Source of the DNA: Lithospermum erythrorhizon
Lineage: Eukaryota > Streptophyta > Magnoliopsida > Boraginales > Boraginaceae
Assembly (NCBI GenBank): GCA_019722365.1
Contig: JADFUC010000758.1
Coordinates: forward strand, 1,302,001-1,366,000
Direction: 5' to 3'
DNA: 64,000 bases
Within the stretch, counting starts at the first letter, position 1, and the number at the start of each line of letters is the position of its first letter. The notes beneath the pieces were generated by a model. The model saw only the letters and a program-made list of their open reading frames with translations. It made no database searches and had not been told where the DNA came from. The translations under genes were made by a program, and so were the position numbers. Shown piece after piece: positions 11,990 to 22,975 of this stretch.

Positions 11990-12490
11990 TGTACTATAGA
12001 GTGTCTAGAGTATATATATGTACTTTCTAAATACATCATATAGATATTCAGCTTAAAACTGTATTGGAGTAGATTTGTACTTAAATATTTGTGCTAGAGC
12101 CACTAAATGTACTCTAAATACAAGATATACATATTTTAACCTAGAACTCGTTATTCTGTGTATTTTTGTACTCATGTGTGTGTGGCTAGAGTACAATATG
12201 AATACATGATATCTGGCGTTCCTAATGAAATTTAGAATCAGTATATTTGGACTAAAATATTTGCTCCGATAGAATACGTGTGTAATTTGAAAATATCATA
12301 TACGCATTTTTCAAATTAAAATTAAAGTTTCTGAAATATGTTGTCTTATAGTGAGTGTGTTTAGAGTACATATGTACTCGAATACATCATATACATATTT
12401 CTTTAGAAAACTTCGGTATTCAGTCGTTTATCGTCATATACACATTTATGTAATCGATAACATAGTTATATATATATATATATATCTATA
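11990..12490. repeat. Second GTACTC/ACATCATATAC degenerate repeat block
   Basis: Repeated motifs such as TGTACTC, AATACATCATATACATATT and GAGTATATTTGTACT recur at irregular spacing through this block, ending with a short (TA)n run near 12463-12483. It mirrors the block at 10.1-10.8 kb and suggests repeat arms about 1.3 kb apart, or parts of one decayed element. Confidence 0.45.
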
Positions 12491-12619
12491 TTTTTTATAA
12501 TTTAATTAAACAATTGTAGATTTTTAATTCAAATGAGAATTATATATTTTAGGATGAGAAAAACTAACATTCATTTGAAATCATTACGAATTTGAAATCA
12601 AAATAATAGTAATCCGCAA

Positions 12620-12835
12620 ATTGTTGTTGATTTTTCAATTTCAAAAACCCTAAAATCATATAATTTTATACAATTTTTAAACTTGGAACTATAATATAAT
12701 TTAAATCACATTGAGATGTTTCAAAATTAGAAAATTAACATGCATTTATTAATTTAAAGTCTCTGACAATTGTAAACCCCAAATTTGTATATTTTTCAAT
12801 TTCAAAAATCTAAAATCATATAATTGATTCAAAAT
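12620..12835. repeat. Diverged ~45-bp direct duplication
   Basis: TTTTTCAATTTCAAAAA followed by TAAAATCATATAATT occurs near 12629-12665 and again near 12789-12825. The surrounding 12.5-14.8 kb is AT-rich without a recognisable gene. Confidence 0.6.
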
Positions 12836-12839
12836 ACAT

Positions 12840-14827
12840 TAAACTTGATAATATACTCAAATGTACATAAATCAACATCAGAGTACAAAAATCTGCTATT
12901 TCACTTTTTTAATTTAGAAATTCATTAAATTACTGCAAATTCGCAAAAAAGTTATGAAATTTTCAAGTTATTGATTTTACCTTTTTTCAGCTTCATCGAA
13001 TTTGAACAATATCCTTCTATTTATGATAGAAGAAATGATTTCTAGAGATTATAGAGAGAGTAGAGAGCAAAAGAGGAGAGGTAAGAATTTGTGAAAGGAG
13101 TGCTTGTGTGTAAGTATTAATTATGTGAGTATTTGTCTATTTTTTAATATAATTATAAAGGTTATCGTGAAAATTGGCATGTTTATGATTTGCAATTTAT
13201 GTTTTGCATCATATGGGTGTCTCAACCATTATTATTTTGTGATAAATGTGTGATGAATAGTTAGAAGAGGTAATTATATATTTGGTTTCAGAAAATAGGA
13301 TTATAAATTATGATATATTTGGTATGTTCAAATAGTTGAATAATTGCAAATTAGTTCATTCTGATTATATCACAAAATTTTATGAATTGATACTCAAAAC
13401 GGATGAAGCAACTAAATAATAACGACGGCAACGCCCAAGCAAAACTTTTCAATTATCAAGAAACCAAAATTGAATTTGATTCCAGTTTACTGAAGATGAT
13501 ATATGCAATTATTAAACAACTCGATATTTAAAATAGTCTAATTAAATATTATGTGCTGACAATGCAGATTGGTGAGTCTATCATAGTTATTGAGTCAAAA
13601 GTTTAATCTCCTAATTGTGTAAATATGCTAAAGAAGAGATCACGCACTACACTAATAAGTAATAATAATAGTCCGTCAATTTTATTAATCATTCTTGTAA
13701 CATACGTATGTGTTACAATTCTGTTCGTAATCAACCTAAATTAACTTTTTCATCATGTTCATGAATAATAGCATGCTTCAGACCTGCCTAATTTTTTTTT
13801 TCTCAATTAGCCAGGTAGGTGGCCGTTGGTGGATCAATTTATGAGTTTTGAACATTTTATTCAAACTCTAGAAAATAACGTTGAAAAAAAGAAACTGGCC
13901 ATGCAATCAAATCGATCAAGGTCAAAGTCTCTGATCTATAGTTGAATTTATTACATAATCGTATATTCGTATTAGCTGCTCAACTAACACTACTTCCTGC
14001 CATTAAAATATGTATCTGATTATCTCAAAGCAACGAGCTTAGCCACATGCCTTTATCTCAGTCTCATTAATTAAACGGATCTTCTTACTTAATTTGCAGT
14101 TTGTAACTACAGTTGAATGTAAGTTATCAGGAATTTGTAGATATATATGATGCATGCAATAGCACAATACCTTTGGTGGAATGAGCTTTTGGGATTATTA
14201 GGAAGCTAAGTGATCAATTGATAAATAATAGCGGTTCTTAGTGAAATGGTAACATTAGTGAAATGGTGACATTTGTTGTAAAGTTGAAATCATAAATACA
14301 AAGGTTACTCTGTTATTCATATTCTTAAACTATATATAAAAGATAAATCATGAAAATATCGCCAGTGATCGGATGAAACGTCTTCATTTCATACTTAAAT
14401 TGCTAGAATTTGACCATATGTTAAATTGATGACCAATCCCAAGCAGTAAGCCAATTTTTATGTTTCAGAATTCAAATTCGATAACTAATTGAGACAGGCT
14501 CAATTGGCTCATAATTATTGGGGCTATATGGGGTCTCATTTGTCGGTAAAAGGAGGCTCCTCTGTTTCAAACTTCTTTTGATAGTCTATCATTTTCATAT
14601 CTTCGCTATTCCACCTTATTGGTGGAAATAGATAAAACTTGATAATGACCCATAGGCGTATGTTGGATGTTGCTTTTAATTAGTGGAAGATTTGTAATAT
14701 ATCCTCGTACTTGTCTCTTACTTCAATACAATCTGCGATTGATTTAATTAATATTTTTTGTTATTTAAGTATCAGCTTTGATAAGTATTCTTTCCTTAAT
14801 TATGTTAGAAAATTAGAAGAAAATAAT
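12840..14827. other. Intergenic region, nothing recognised
   Basis: AT-rich sequence with stops in all frames. A purine-rich patch lies near 13040-13085 (GAGAGAGTAGAGAGCAAAAG). No gene, RNA or clear repeat boundary was seen. Confidence 0.5.
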
Positions 14828-15066
14828 CACTATTACAAAATAGCAACTTGAGCATCAAACTGCTTAGGCGTCAAACTTGTTAAAAACAAAACATGAAACG
14901 ACGCCGGACAAAGCGCCATCTAGCACTTTTAAAAGTAGGTCAAGAAAATATTAGTCTTTCCGTAGCAGTAATTAAGTGTTTTCATTTGGATGACGCATTT
15001 TATTATGGCGCTTTTTGTGCCGTCTCAGTGCTTTTTTGAGCATCCAAGTGATTTTTTGTAGTAGTG
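14828..15066. mobile_element. Non-autonomous CACTA element (239 bp) with AAT target duplication
   Basis: The left end reads CACTATTACAAAATAGC. The right end, read on the other strand, is CACTACTACAAAAAATCACT. Both are flanked by the same three bases, AAT (14825-14827 and 15067-15069), the 3-bp target duplication expected for CACTA/En-Spm transposons. The interior has short GC-rich inverted motifs (GACGCCGGACAAAGCGCC, GGCGCTTTTTGTGCCGTC) and no coding capacity. Confidence 0.9.
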
Positions 15067-15284
15067 AATATTATGAAAGTATTTGTAAATACAAATCCAA
15101 TGATATCAAATTCATATATATTAGAATAATGAATAAAAAGTAATTGATGGTCAAATACAAAAAAATCAATAAAAATAAGCTGGAAGCGTTATCGTATGTA
15201 TATATTATGTGGTCAATTTATGTTTTTTATTTGAATGTTACTGCAATGGTTTTTTAAATTTATTAAGTTACGCAGATTTGCACA

Positions 15285-15472
15285 TATATTAAGGAAGATA
15301 AAAAGTAGTAAAAAAGTATATTGAAAATGTAAAATAATAATTATTTAAAAGTATATCATTATTTGATTGATAATTTCAAAAGAAAAAGTAGTCAAAATAT
15401 ACATTGGAAATGTAGAAGTTCAATTTTCTATGCTATTTAGCCTAAAACAACAAAAAAAAAATGGAGGGAGTA
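15285..15472. mobile_element. Stowaway-like MITE (copy A)
   Basis: It ends ATGGAGGGAG followed by TA. The interior GATTGATAATTTCAAAAGA and AAAAGTAGTCAAAATATACA match copies at 17.5 kb (opposite strand) and 37.5 kb. The left boundary is approximate. Confidence 0.65.
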
Positions 15473-15479
15473 TTAATTA

Positions 15480-16325
15480 AACTTTTAAATTATATAAGCA
15501 ATACTAAGATTTGTATTATAAAATACTAGCAAATTGACACACGTAATACGTGAGCAACGATATATGTAGATTTCTAAATTTCAACCAATTTTTACACATC
15601 CAAACAAATTAAAATCTAACACAAAAACACATTTAGAAAACATATAATGAACATACGGAGTACATTACTAAGTTGGGGAGAGACCAACAGATGAGTTAGT
15701 TTAGTTAAAAGATGATAATAAATAAATAAATAGAAAAATTATTTGTAACTTCTTGATAGTTGTATAATTGTTGGAGAACGTCAAGTAATGAGATAGTGGC
15801 AAGAATCTTTGTAATGGAGTGAAGTGTGATATGGATAGACAAAACTAACCCCTTAACTAACCGTATAATATATGATTGAAAAGTATAAAAAAAAAGATTT
15901 TTAGTGGAGCCATAATAACTAATAGAGGAGATTGTTTGTTAAAGCTGCATTAAGCAACCCAAAAAGCTTAATTAAATTGACACTTAATGTATTAAGTTTA
16001 TTTATTAATGAATTATTTTAAGTGCTTAATAAAATTAGTACTTATCAAATGCTTAACAAAATTAGAGATTTAAAATTCATAGCTTATTTTTTATATAGCA
16101 ATAAATAATCTGTGATTATACATAACACAAATTACAACGCAAAGAAAACAACGCCTTTGCCCTTTAGCATTCTTGCTTACCAAATTTACTCATGAGTTAA
16201 TAATTTTTATCCTTTCTATTCAATTTATAATGCTTCGGATGTGTTATTTTCAATTTAATTCTTTGTATTGTATTCAATGTATTGTATTGTTAATAAGAAG
16301 AGTATGCGTTAGGGGTTTTGTTGAG
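15480..16325. other. AT-rich intergenic region, nothing recognised
   Basis: No open frame of interest, RNA gene or delimited repeat. It contains TTAAGTGCTTAATAAAATTAG-like short AT motifs only. Confidence 0.5.
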
Positions 16326-16329
16326 GAGG

Positions 16330-16790
16330 AGTAACTGTATGGTTTGCAGAGAAGGGGATGAAAGCTTGACAAGATGCCTGTTCTTTGACTACAGGTTTTC
16401 GGGTGATGTTTGGAGGAAAGAGATTCTCATATATTGGAGGTGATTACAGGGTACCGAGAGTTTGGAGTGATGAGTTGCAGGTTGCGGTGGCGAAATATTG
16501 GGGTAAATCTTTCCGGAGAAAGCTGTGTAGGGTGAGTTTGTGGTGTGTTGTTTATGAGCTATGGCGAGAAAGAAATAGCTGGGTATTTGAGGGGGAATTT
16601 AGGAATGTGGATCAAGTTGTTCAGTGCTGCATCATTACTATTAGGACCCGTATAAATAGTTGGAAAATTCCCAAAACAAAAGAGGGTAGGAGATATGTAT
16701 GGGTGGGGTCTATCATCTCATTTCTTTGAGGTTGACCAGATTGTATATAATTTCCATATCAATAAAAAATTTCTTATAAAAAAAAATCCA
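16330..16790 (+). pseudogene. 5'-truncated LINE (L1-type) reverse-transcriptase C-terminal fragment
   Basis: From 16339 one frame reads CLFFDYRFSGDVWRKEIL, the zinc-binding tail common in plant LINE ORF2 proteins. After a frame change near 16440 the next frame carries SLWCVVYELWRERNSWVFE, the hallmark WRERN motif, and stops at 16729. Downstream comes AATAAAAAATTTCTTATAAAAAAAAA, consistent with a LINE 3' end and poly(A) tail. It has lost almost all of ORF1 and ORF2 and is not functional. Confidence 0.82.
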
Positions 16791-16799
16791 TGTCTTTAC

Positions 16800-17510
16800 T
16801 ATTCTTACGGTTGAAATAATTTGCAACACAAAAAGTATAATTTCTTTATCTTTTGTTGCCTTTATTTATGCTTCTGTCGCGCTTGATTGATATATACCGG
16901 ACGTAAGGAATAAGCAATAACCGACCAAATCTTTAATACACCGTTTACAAGAGGAAAATATCAACTGTCTCTTTCAGTTTCTGGTAACCAATAACTTAGC
17001 TAAGCTAAAAGTTTCTTTTAGTTTCTTTGTTACTCCGTATTATTATTGTTGACATACAATTCTGTCGATGAAGCTTGAGAGCCGTGATAATTTCATCATG
17101 TAAAAACCATAAGTAACAGATATGTTGAAAAGAGGTCATAAAGATAAAAGCCATAGAACTGTAAAAAAAGAAGTAGCAGATATGTTGAAAAGTCCTATAA
17201 ATAATTTCATCATTTGGGTACGGTTAAAGATGTTAACATGAACATTCACTCTAAAATATTTAAATGATTTTTAATTTTTATTTATTTATAAAATTTCATT
17301 CTAAAATTAATTGAAGCTGTAATTAATTATAACCAAAGTCCATATATATAATAAATTAGGTCGGATGTCTACTCTTGTCATACACCTCGTGTCTGCCTTT
17401 TGTCTTGTTAATTAAATCACAGCATGTCGATTAATAACTTGCTCCACATTTAGTACTTTCTTTTTACATAATTAGATGAAAACTAAATTAATCAAGTCAA
17501 TTAATATGTT
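16800..17510. other. Intergenic, with one imperfect local duplication
   Basis: AGTAACAGATATGTTGAAAAG near 17112 recurs as AGTAGCAGATATGTTGAAAAG near 17171, with ATAATTTCATCAT on the outer sides of both. No gene is seen. Confidence 0.5.
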
Positions 17511-17516
17511 AACATA

Positions 17517-17780
17517 TACTCCCTCCATTTTTTTAGTTTTTGTTTTAGCAAAAAAAATTTATTATTTTAGTTGTCGTTTTAGCATAATAAATAACATTTT
17601 ATATTTTTAAATATACTTTTGACTACATTTCTCTTTAAATTAACAATCAACCAATGATATTATTGTTTTACGTTTGATTGTCATTCTATATTTAAATGTC
17701 TTTTATTCTTTTCACTTTTCACTTGGTCGTAATGTAATGTTAAGCAATGACCAAAAAAAATCGGAAAATGCGTATATGAT
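17517..17780. mobile_element. Stowaway-like MITE (copy B, inverted)
   Basis: It starts TA then CTCCCTCCATTTTTTTAG and contains TCAACCAATGATATTATTG and TTTTAGTTGTCGTTTTAGCA, which read in reverse in copies A and C. The right end is diverged (near AATCGGAAAATGCGTA). Confidence 0.7.
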
Positions 17781-19150
17781 GAAATCACGCCCATGAAAAT
17801 ATTTTGTAAAATAAATTCATTCATTTTGCAAAAATAAATTAGTTAATTTGTTAATGTATTGATTATGATTATTTAATATTGTAGGGTATCATATGTATAT
17901 TTTGAAAGATAATAATCTTATGTATGAGATTGAAACTTTAAACCTGCAAATAAAAGTAACAAGCGAGATAAAATATCAAAATTTGTACTTTCACAAGAGA
18001 AAAATGATTGACAAGATTGGGAAAAAAATACAATAATATATATAATAAGACACTAACGAAAGAATAAATAAATAATGCAATTGAAGAAACTAACCGGTAA
18101 AAATGATACAATAGCATGCAAAGCTTTTAGAAATCTATGCAAATACTCTAGTACAAGATTTGTTTGATGTCTAATGCTTGATTTATTTATTAGATTTTGA
18201 ATTTTTTATAATTTAATTTATTGATTTGATTAATTTAATTTTCATCTAATTATGTAAAAAAAGAAATTATTAAATATATGTCACTAATTGATAGATGCAA
18301 TAAATTAATAAAATTTAAGAAACAATTATTAAGGATAGACGATACGGACAGATAATAATATGGAGTGTTGTCATTATACAATTTTGCGTGTGAACAGTAG
18401 TTATTCTAAATAGCACACCATTTTGCCTACATTTTGACATTCTGCAGAGTACTGATTCTAGGTGACAAATAACCCACATACGCACCATTGTTTCTTATTA
18501 TTTCAGTGGACGATCATAAATCTCTTAATAGACGAAAGGCAATCAATTTGATTATTTTTCACTACTCACTAATTTGTTTAAGGTAATAAAGTAAAATTTA
18601 AATTTTACTTATTGATTATGACGTTTTATTCTTTTCTCTTTTTTTTTAAGTTTTAATTTTTACACTATAAACAAAGTATTATTCTCACTTTCTCAAATAT
18701 AAAAATAATTGATTTTGTGTTATATGGAAAGTATTTATATGCTAGACTGGAATAACTTTTGATACTTCTCTTTTCAGTTGACTTGTCATAGTTAAAATGA
18801 AATAAAAAATTAAAAGTTTTAAGATTTACCAATAATTATTACAATCAAACTTTTATGGAAGAATCTAATTATAATAAAATGTAATTTAGTGTTAAACGAG
18901 AAATAAGCTGATTGATAAATAAAAAATAAAGTGTCAAAGTAGTAACGTAAATCGACTTAGCATGGTAATGGATTATTTATATATACCAATCCTCTAATTA
19001 ATCAGTCACATCAAATAGTAATTAACTCACTTATTGGTATATTATCAAAGTACTAAACATATGGAGTCATGGAGAGAGTTCATTTAACATGTAATTTAGC
19101 GTGTTACCGTGTGGTACTCCCGGAAATTAATCAGTAAAAGCGACACTCCC
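17781..19150. other. AT-rich intergenic region upstream of the LURP-one-related gene
   Basis: No credible open frame or repeat boundary. It includes several TTTAATTTATTGATTTGATTA-like AT motifs, some of which may be old MITE ends. Confidence 0.5.
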
Positions 19151-19189
19151 GGACGGGGTCCACAAACTTTGTACATCTTACTCTGGGCC

Positions 19190-19197
19190 CACGTGGC
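19190..19197 (+). promoter_or_regulatory. G-box / ABRE-like CACGTGGC
   Basis: CACGTGGC sits in a locally GC-rich patch about 240 bp upstream of the LURP-one-related ATG. bZIP and bHLH factors bind this motif, often in ABA- or light-responsive promoters; use at this gene is inference. Confidence 0.5.
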
Positions 19198-19321
19198 GGT
19201 GCTCCTTTTTCTACACATCGTCTACAATATTTTCAAGCACCCATATTTTTAGGATCATATTTCACAAATAAAATCTCATATTTGTATTCATCCCATTTTT
19301 ATGTGTCCCATATTAATTGTG

Positions 19322-19331
19322 CCCATATATA
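19322..19331 (+). promoter_or_regulatory. TATA box of the LURP-one-related gene
   Basis: CATATATAGT lies about 105 bp upstream of the ATG at 19435, a normal distance for a plant promoter with an 80-base leader. Confidence 0.5.
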
Positions 19332-19434
19332 GTACTCCAATCGTCGTCCTCGCTCAATAAAAATAGATTCATTTAGGAAAGCCTTCCTATTCCATAATAA
19401 ACTGGTCAAGAAAAGGCTAAAACTACCCCCAAAA

Positions 19435-20875
19435 ATGAAAGGAGACACCATAGTTGAGCAAGTCTATGTCTTCAAGGAAGAAACTCATCTAACTGTTCTG
19501 AAAACATCTCTTTTTTTCACTGGTGATGGGTTCACTGCTTATGACACTAACGGGCAGCTCGTTTTCCGAGTCGACTCGTATGGACCCGACTCGGACAAAG
19601 GTGAAGTTGTGCTAATGGATGCAGTTGGAAAATGTTTGCTTACAGTTCGACGAAAGGTAAGAACGAGTTAACTCAGTAGTTTAAAGTTTGTTTAATTATG
19701 ATTTATGATTAATTAATGAAATATTTAGTCGACTAATTTGGTGTAATGGATAATGAAATATTTAGTCGACTCTGTTGGTTTAGTTGAAACGGTTGATGAG
19801 ATCTAGTTAGGCTAGTGAGCCGTCTCACCTAGATTTACTTACTACTTCTATAATTAGACTTCTTGATCATTATATTTATGTCAAAACTAGCTATTTTGTT
19901 AGGTATTTAGAATTTTTAAAAATATTTTCGGGTAGATGTCAACTTATGGACTAATGAACAATAGTGAAATCAATAAGCTAGTGAGTTGAAAAAACATAAA
20001 GTACTAAAGTTGGTTGAGAATATAAATGGTCAATCAAAAAATTACTACATAGGGAGTACTAGAAATAAAATTTTAATTCATACATAACCAATTTTAAGAA
20101 ATAAAATAGGGATGTACTTATAAATTTTATTGGACACACAAGGGTTTTTAAGAAATAAAATAGGGATGTACTTATAAATTTTGTTGGACACACAAGAGTG
20201 TACCAATCCATGGAGATCATAAAATTGTTATCTCACTACTAAAAAAAATACTATTTAAGTGTGTATAGTACAGTGTTGCCCAGAATTTACGTATTTTATT
20301 TGAATATTTAAGTAAGAAATGAATCAACTCATAGAATGATTATACTATATTGTTTTGTCATTTTTAATGATTATGAAAAAAATTAAATTTCATCGAATCA
20401 ATAGATAAAACTTAAAATTAAAGTTCAATTTTATTTGTGACAACAGAGGCCAAGTCTCCACAATAGATGGGAAGGGTTCTTGGGTGAAAAAACCGAAGGA
20501 CAAAAGCCAATATTCAGCGTCCGTAGATCATCGATAATCGGACGGTGTAACGTTACCGTTGAAATGTACAACAACCAAGGCGAAGAATACCACATAGAAG
20601 GCTCCTTTGCACAGAGGAGTTGTACCATATTCGATGCAAGCAAAGAAACAATGGCTGAGATTAAACGCAAAGTAGATGCTTCAGCTAATGTGGTACTTGG
20701 TAAAGACGTTTTCTCACTTAATGTGAAACCTGGTTTTGATGGAGCTTTTGCTATGGGTTTGGTGCTTGTTCTTGATCAAATCGACGGCTATGATCATCCT
20801 GATGATAGTCCTTTTAATAGCAGTAAGGTTGATGTGGACCCAACCTCTGTTAATGATTCACATGTTGTTACATAA
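19435..20875 (+). CDS. LURP-one-related (LOR, DUF567) protein
   Basis: Two exons, 19435-19656 and 20447-20875, join in phase 0 to give 216 residues, the usual size of this family. Diagnostic sequence includes TVLKTSLFFTGDGFTAYD and GQLVFRVDSYG in exon 1. Exon 2 carries RWEGFLGE, a run of antiparallel-strand segments and the GKDVFSLNVKPGFDGAFAMG signature, followed by LVLVLDQIDG. LOR proteins fold as a tubby-like C-terminal beta-barrel around a hydrophobic helix; LURP1 itself is needed for basal defence in Arabidopsis, but most members have no defined role. The polar tail after residue 195 looks unstructured. Confidence 0.92.
20092..20199. repeat. 54-bp tandem duplication in the LOR intron
   Basis: Two adjacent copies share AAGAAATAAAATAGGGATGT and GGACACACAAG with a period of 54 bases and only a few mismatches. 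Confidence 0.88.
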
Positions 20876-22600
20876 TTTTTTGGGACTTCGCTAAGTAAAG
20901 TAATAATAATGGCCTTTTTTAGTTTTCAATTATGCATCATATCGAGGAGTAATAAGGGTCTAGATGATGATGAGTTTATATAATTTGAAAGTTTAATTCT
21001 TACCCTAATTCTTTCAAGTTATAACAACATTAAGATATTGTTATATTATGAAAACATCATCAAGCGATTTAGTGAATGTGATCGAGATCTTAATAATTAG
21101 TAATTTATAATATTTAGAAATTGGGAGAATCAAAGTAATTGTAATATTTTGATAAATACTCTTTTCTTAAAAAAACGTTGTCTAATTTTTAGCTCTAAAT
21201 TTCGTGGGAGACACAAATACGAGCCTGATTATGATTTGTCCTAAAATTATAATATTTTGATAAGTACTTAAGAAGGTTCTTATATATTTTTTCTTTTAAA
21301 GGAGATTAATAAGAATCAAACTTATAATCTTAGAACTCTTTATTAGTTTTTGATTTCACTAGAGGAATCCTTGGATTGGGGAAAGGTTTAAGCAAACATT
21401 TTTCAATTGAATGTGCATTATTCACCTATCATATTTTACTATAGCAAAGATGATAGCTGAAGAAACGCTCTGTTGCCAAGTAATATGATGTGAATGTTTG
21501 AAGTAATGAAATTATAGTTACACACAGTATGTGATTGACGCATTCCAGGCAGTATATCATGTCTTAAAAATATTTTTGAAAAGGTAATGTATGATTCCTT
21601 GGAAATGATAGTGCCTTGTTATGACATGCGGATCATAGCTTTGACAATTCCAATGAGGGAGACTAGGGAAGACGTGGGATGATCCTTGATTTAAAAAAAA
21701 TTATAATAATATAAATTATTTTTCGAAAATTATATCATTCAAATCCCAATCTAATTTTTATATTTAAAGTTTAATTATTGAATTAATATTAATTTGGTAC
21801 TCGTATTGGATAGTATAATTAATAGACCCAAAGCTTATAACAAATACATGATTCAAATAGTTTGACCTAAATATAATAAGCTATTCTCTTTCAATGACGA
21901 CACTTTCTTGAATTCCTGAAAACAATCGGCTTGGAGGATTGCTTTAAATATAATAAACAATCAATTTTACTTGATTTTACAACTTTTGCGATTTGGAAAA
22001 TTCGACTTGACTTTAGTCTTTATCTTCTTCCTTTTACTTAATAATAGTAATAATATATGGGTCTTATATTACTTGGTGTATTGAATACGCCATATTATTT
22101 TATAATATGCCCTTATTTGTTTTAATTTTCTTTTACTAAGTTTAAAAAGCAGTTGTTAATATACATATTGTTTGATTTAATTTTAATTAAGTTAATTTAG
22201 AATTTAAGCCATTATAGTATTATTTTATGTAATTTTATGTTGGATTGATAGAATTTATTCGATATTTTACAATTTCAAGTTACAAATTTCATGTATGAAG
22301 AATACAATTAAATCTTATTTTAAAAAGAAAGAGTCTTCAAATATTGAAGAGTATCGTTAGAGACGGATCTTACGCTAACGACTATTGTATTGAAACGACC
22401 ACGTATAAATTCTTATCCAATGTGTGCATAAAGAAGTACTAGAGTTAGATAAATTGAGTGTGATGAATTACCGTATAAAATTTGACCCATGAGAAAACGT
22501 AATGTGGAAGTGTCCTCTAGATCAACAAAAAAAAAATGTATTAAGCTTTATATTAGTATAGGCTTTGTATCAAGTTGTACTTAGAAAAAAATCAATTAAT
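20876..22600. other. Intergenic region, nothing recognised
   Basis: AT-rich 3' flank of the LOR gene. No open frame, RNA gene or delimited element was seen. Confidence 0.5.
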
Positions 22601-22616
22601 AGAATAGTATCCCATT

Positions 22617-22975
22617 TTAGTCGAGAATGGATTCAATTTATTCAAAGATTGGTTGGGAATATTCTCCTAAAAAATCTTGCTTATTGTTTTCATGCCGTCT
22701 TTTTAGCAAATCAAATACAAAAGGAGGCTTTTTAGGTGAAAAGGATTTAATAATTGGAGTAAAAGTCGCGAGGCATTGTGCTTTAACTGAAACATGTGGA
22801 GGTTCCATTTCGGCACATAACTTTCTGTGATGGAACAATTAAACATTTTCAGGAATTCATCTCGACATATTGAAATTCAATTACCAAAATCAATAAATGA
22901 GCAAATTGCTGAAATGTCGGGTTGCAGTATCAATTGATTGTGAAGTTTCTTGCACTCGGACTTGCCGTTGGCAAC
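22617..22975 (+). pseudogene. hAT (ZMYM1/TTF-type) transposase, N-terminal remnant
   Basis: Reading across frameshifts, this resembles the TTF-type zinc-finger and following part of plant hAT-like transposases: IGWEYSPKKSCLLFSCRLFS (the finger with its Cys pair), then GGSISAHNFL, RHIEIQLPKSINEQ, VSIDCE and KFLALGLAVG. Several stops and frame changes show decay. The coding similarity ends near 22975 and resumes near 25.9 kb. Confidence 0.6.

Noticed and set aside
22627..22838. Complementary 66-67-codon frames taken as a small gene
   Set aside because: The plus-strand text matches the N-terminal part of an hAT-like transposase and continues through frameshifts, so it is a pseudogene, not a small gene.
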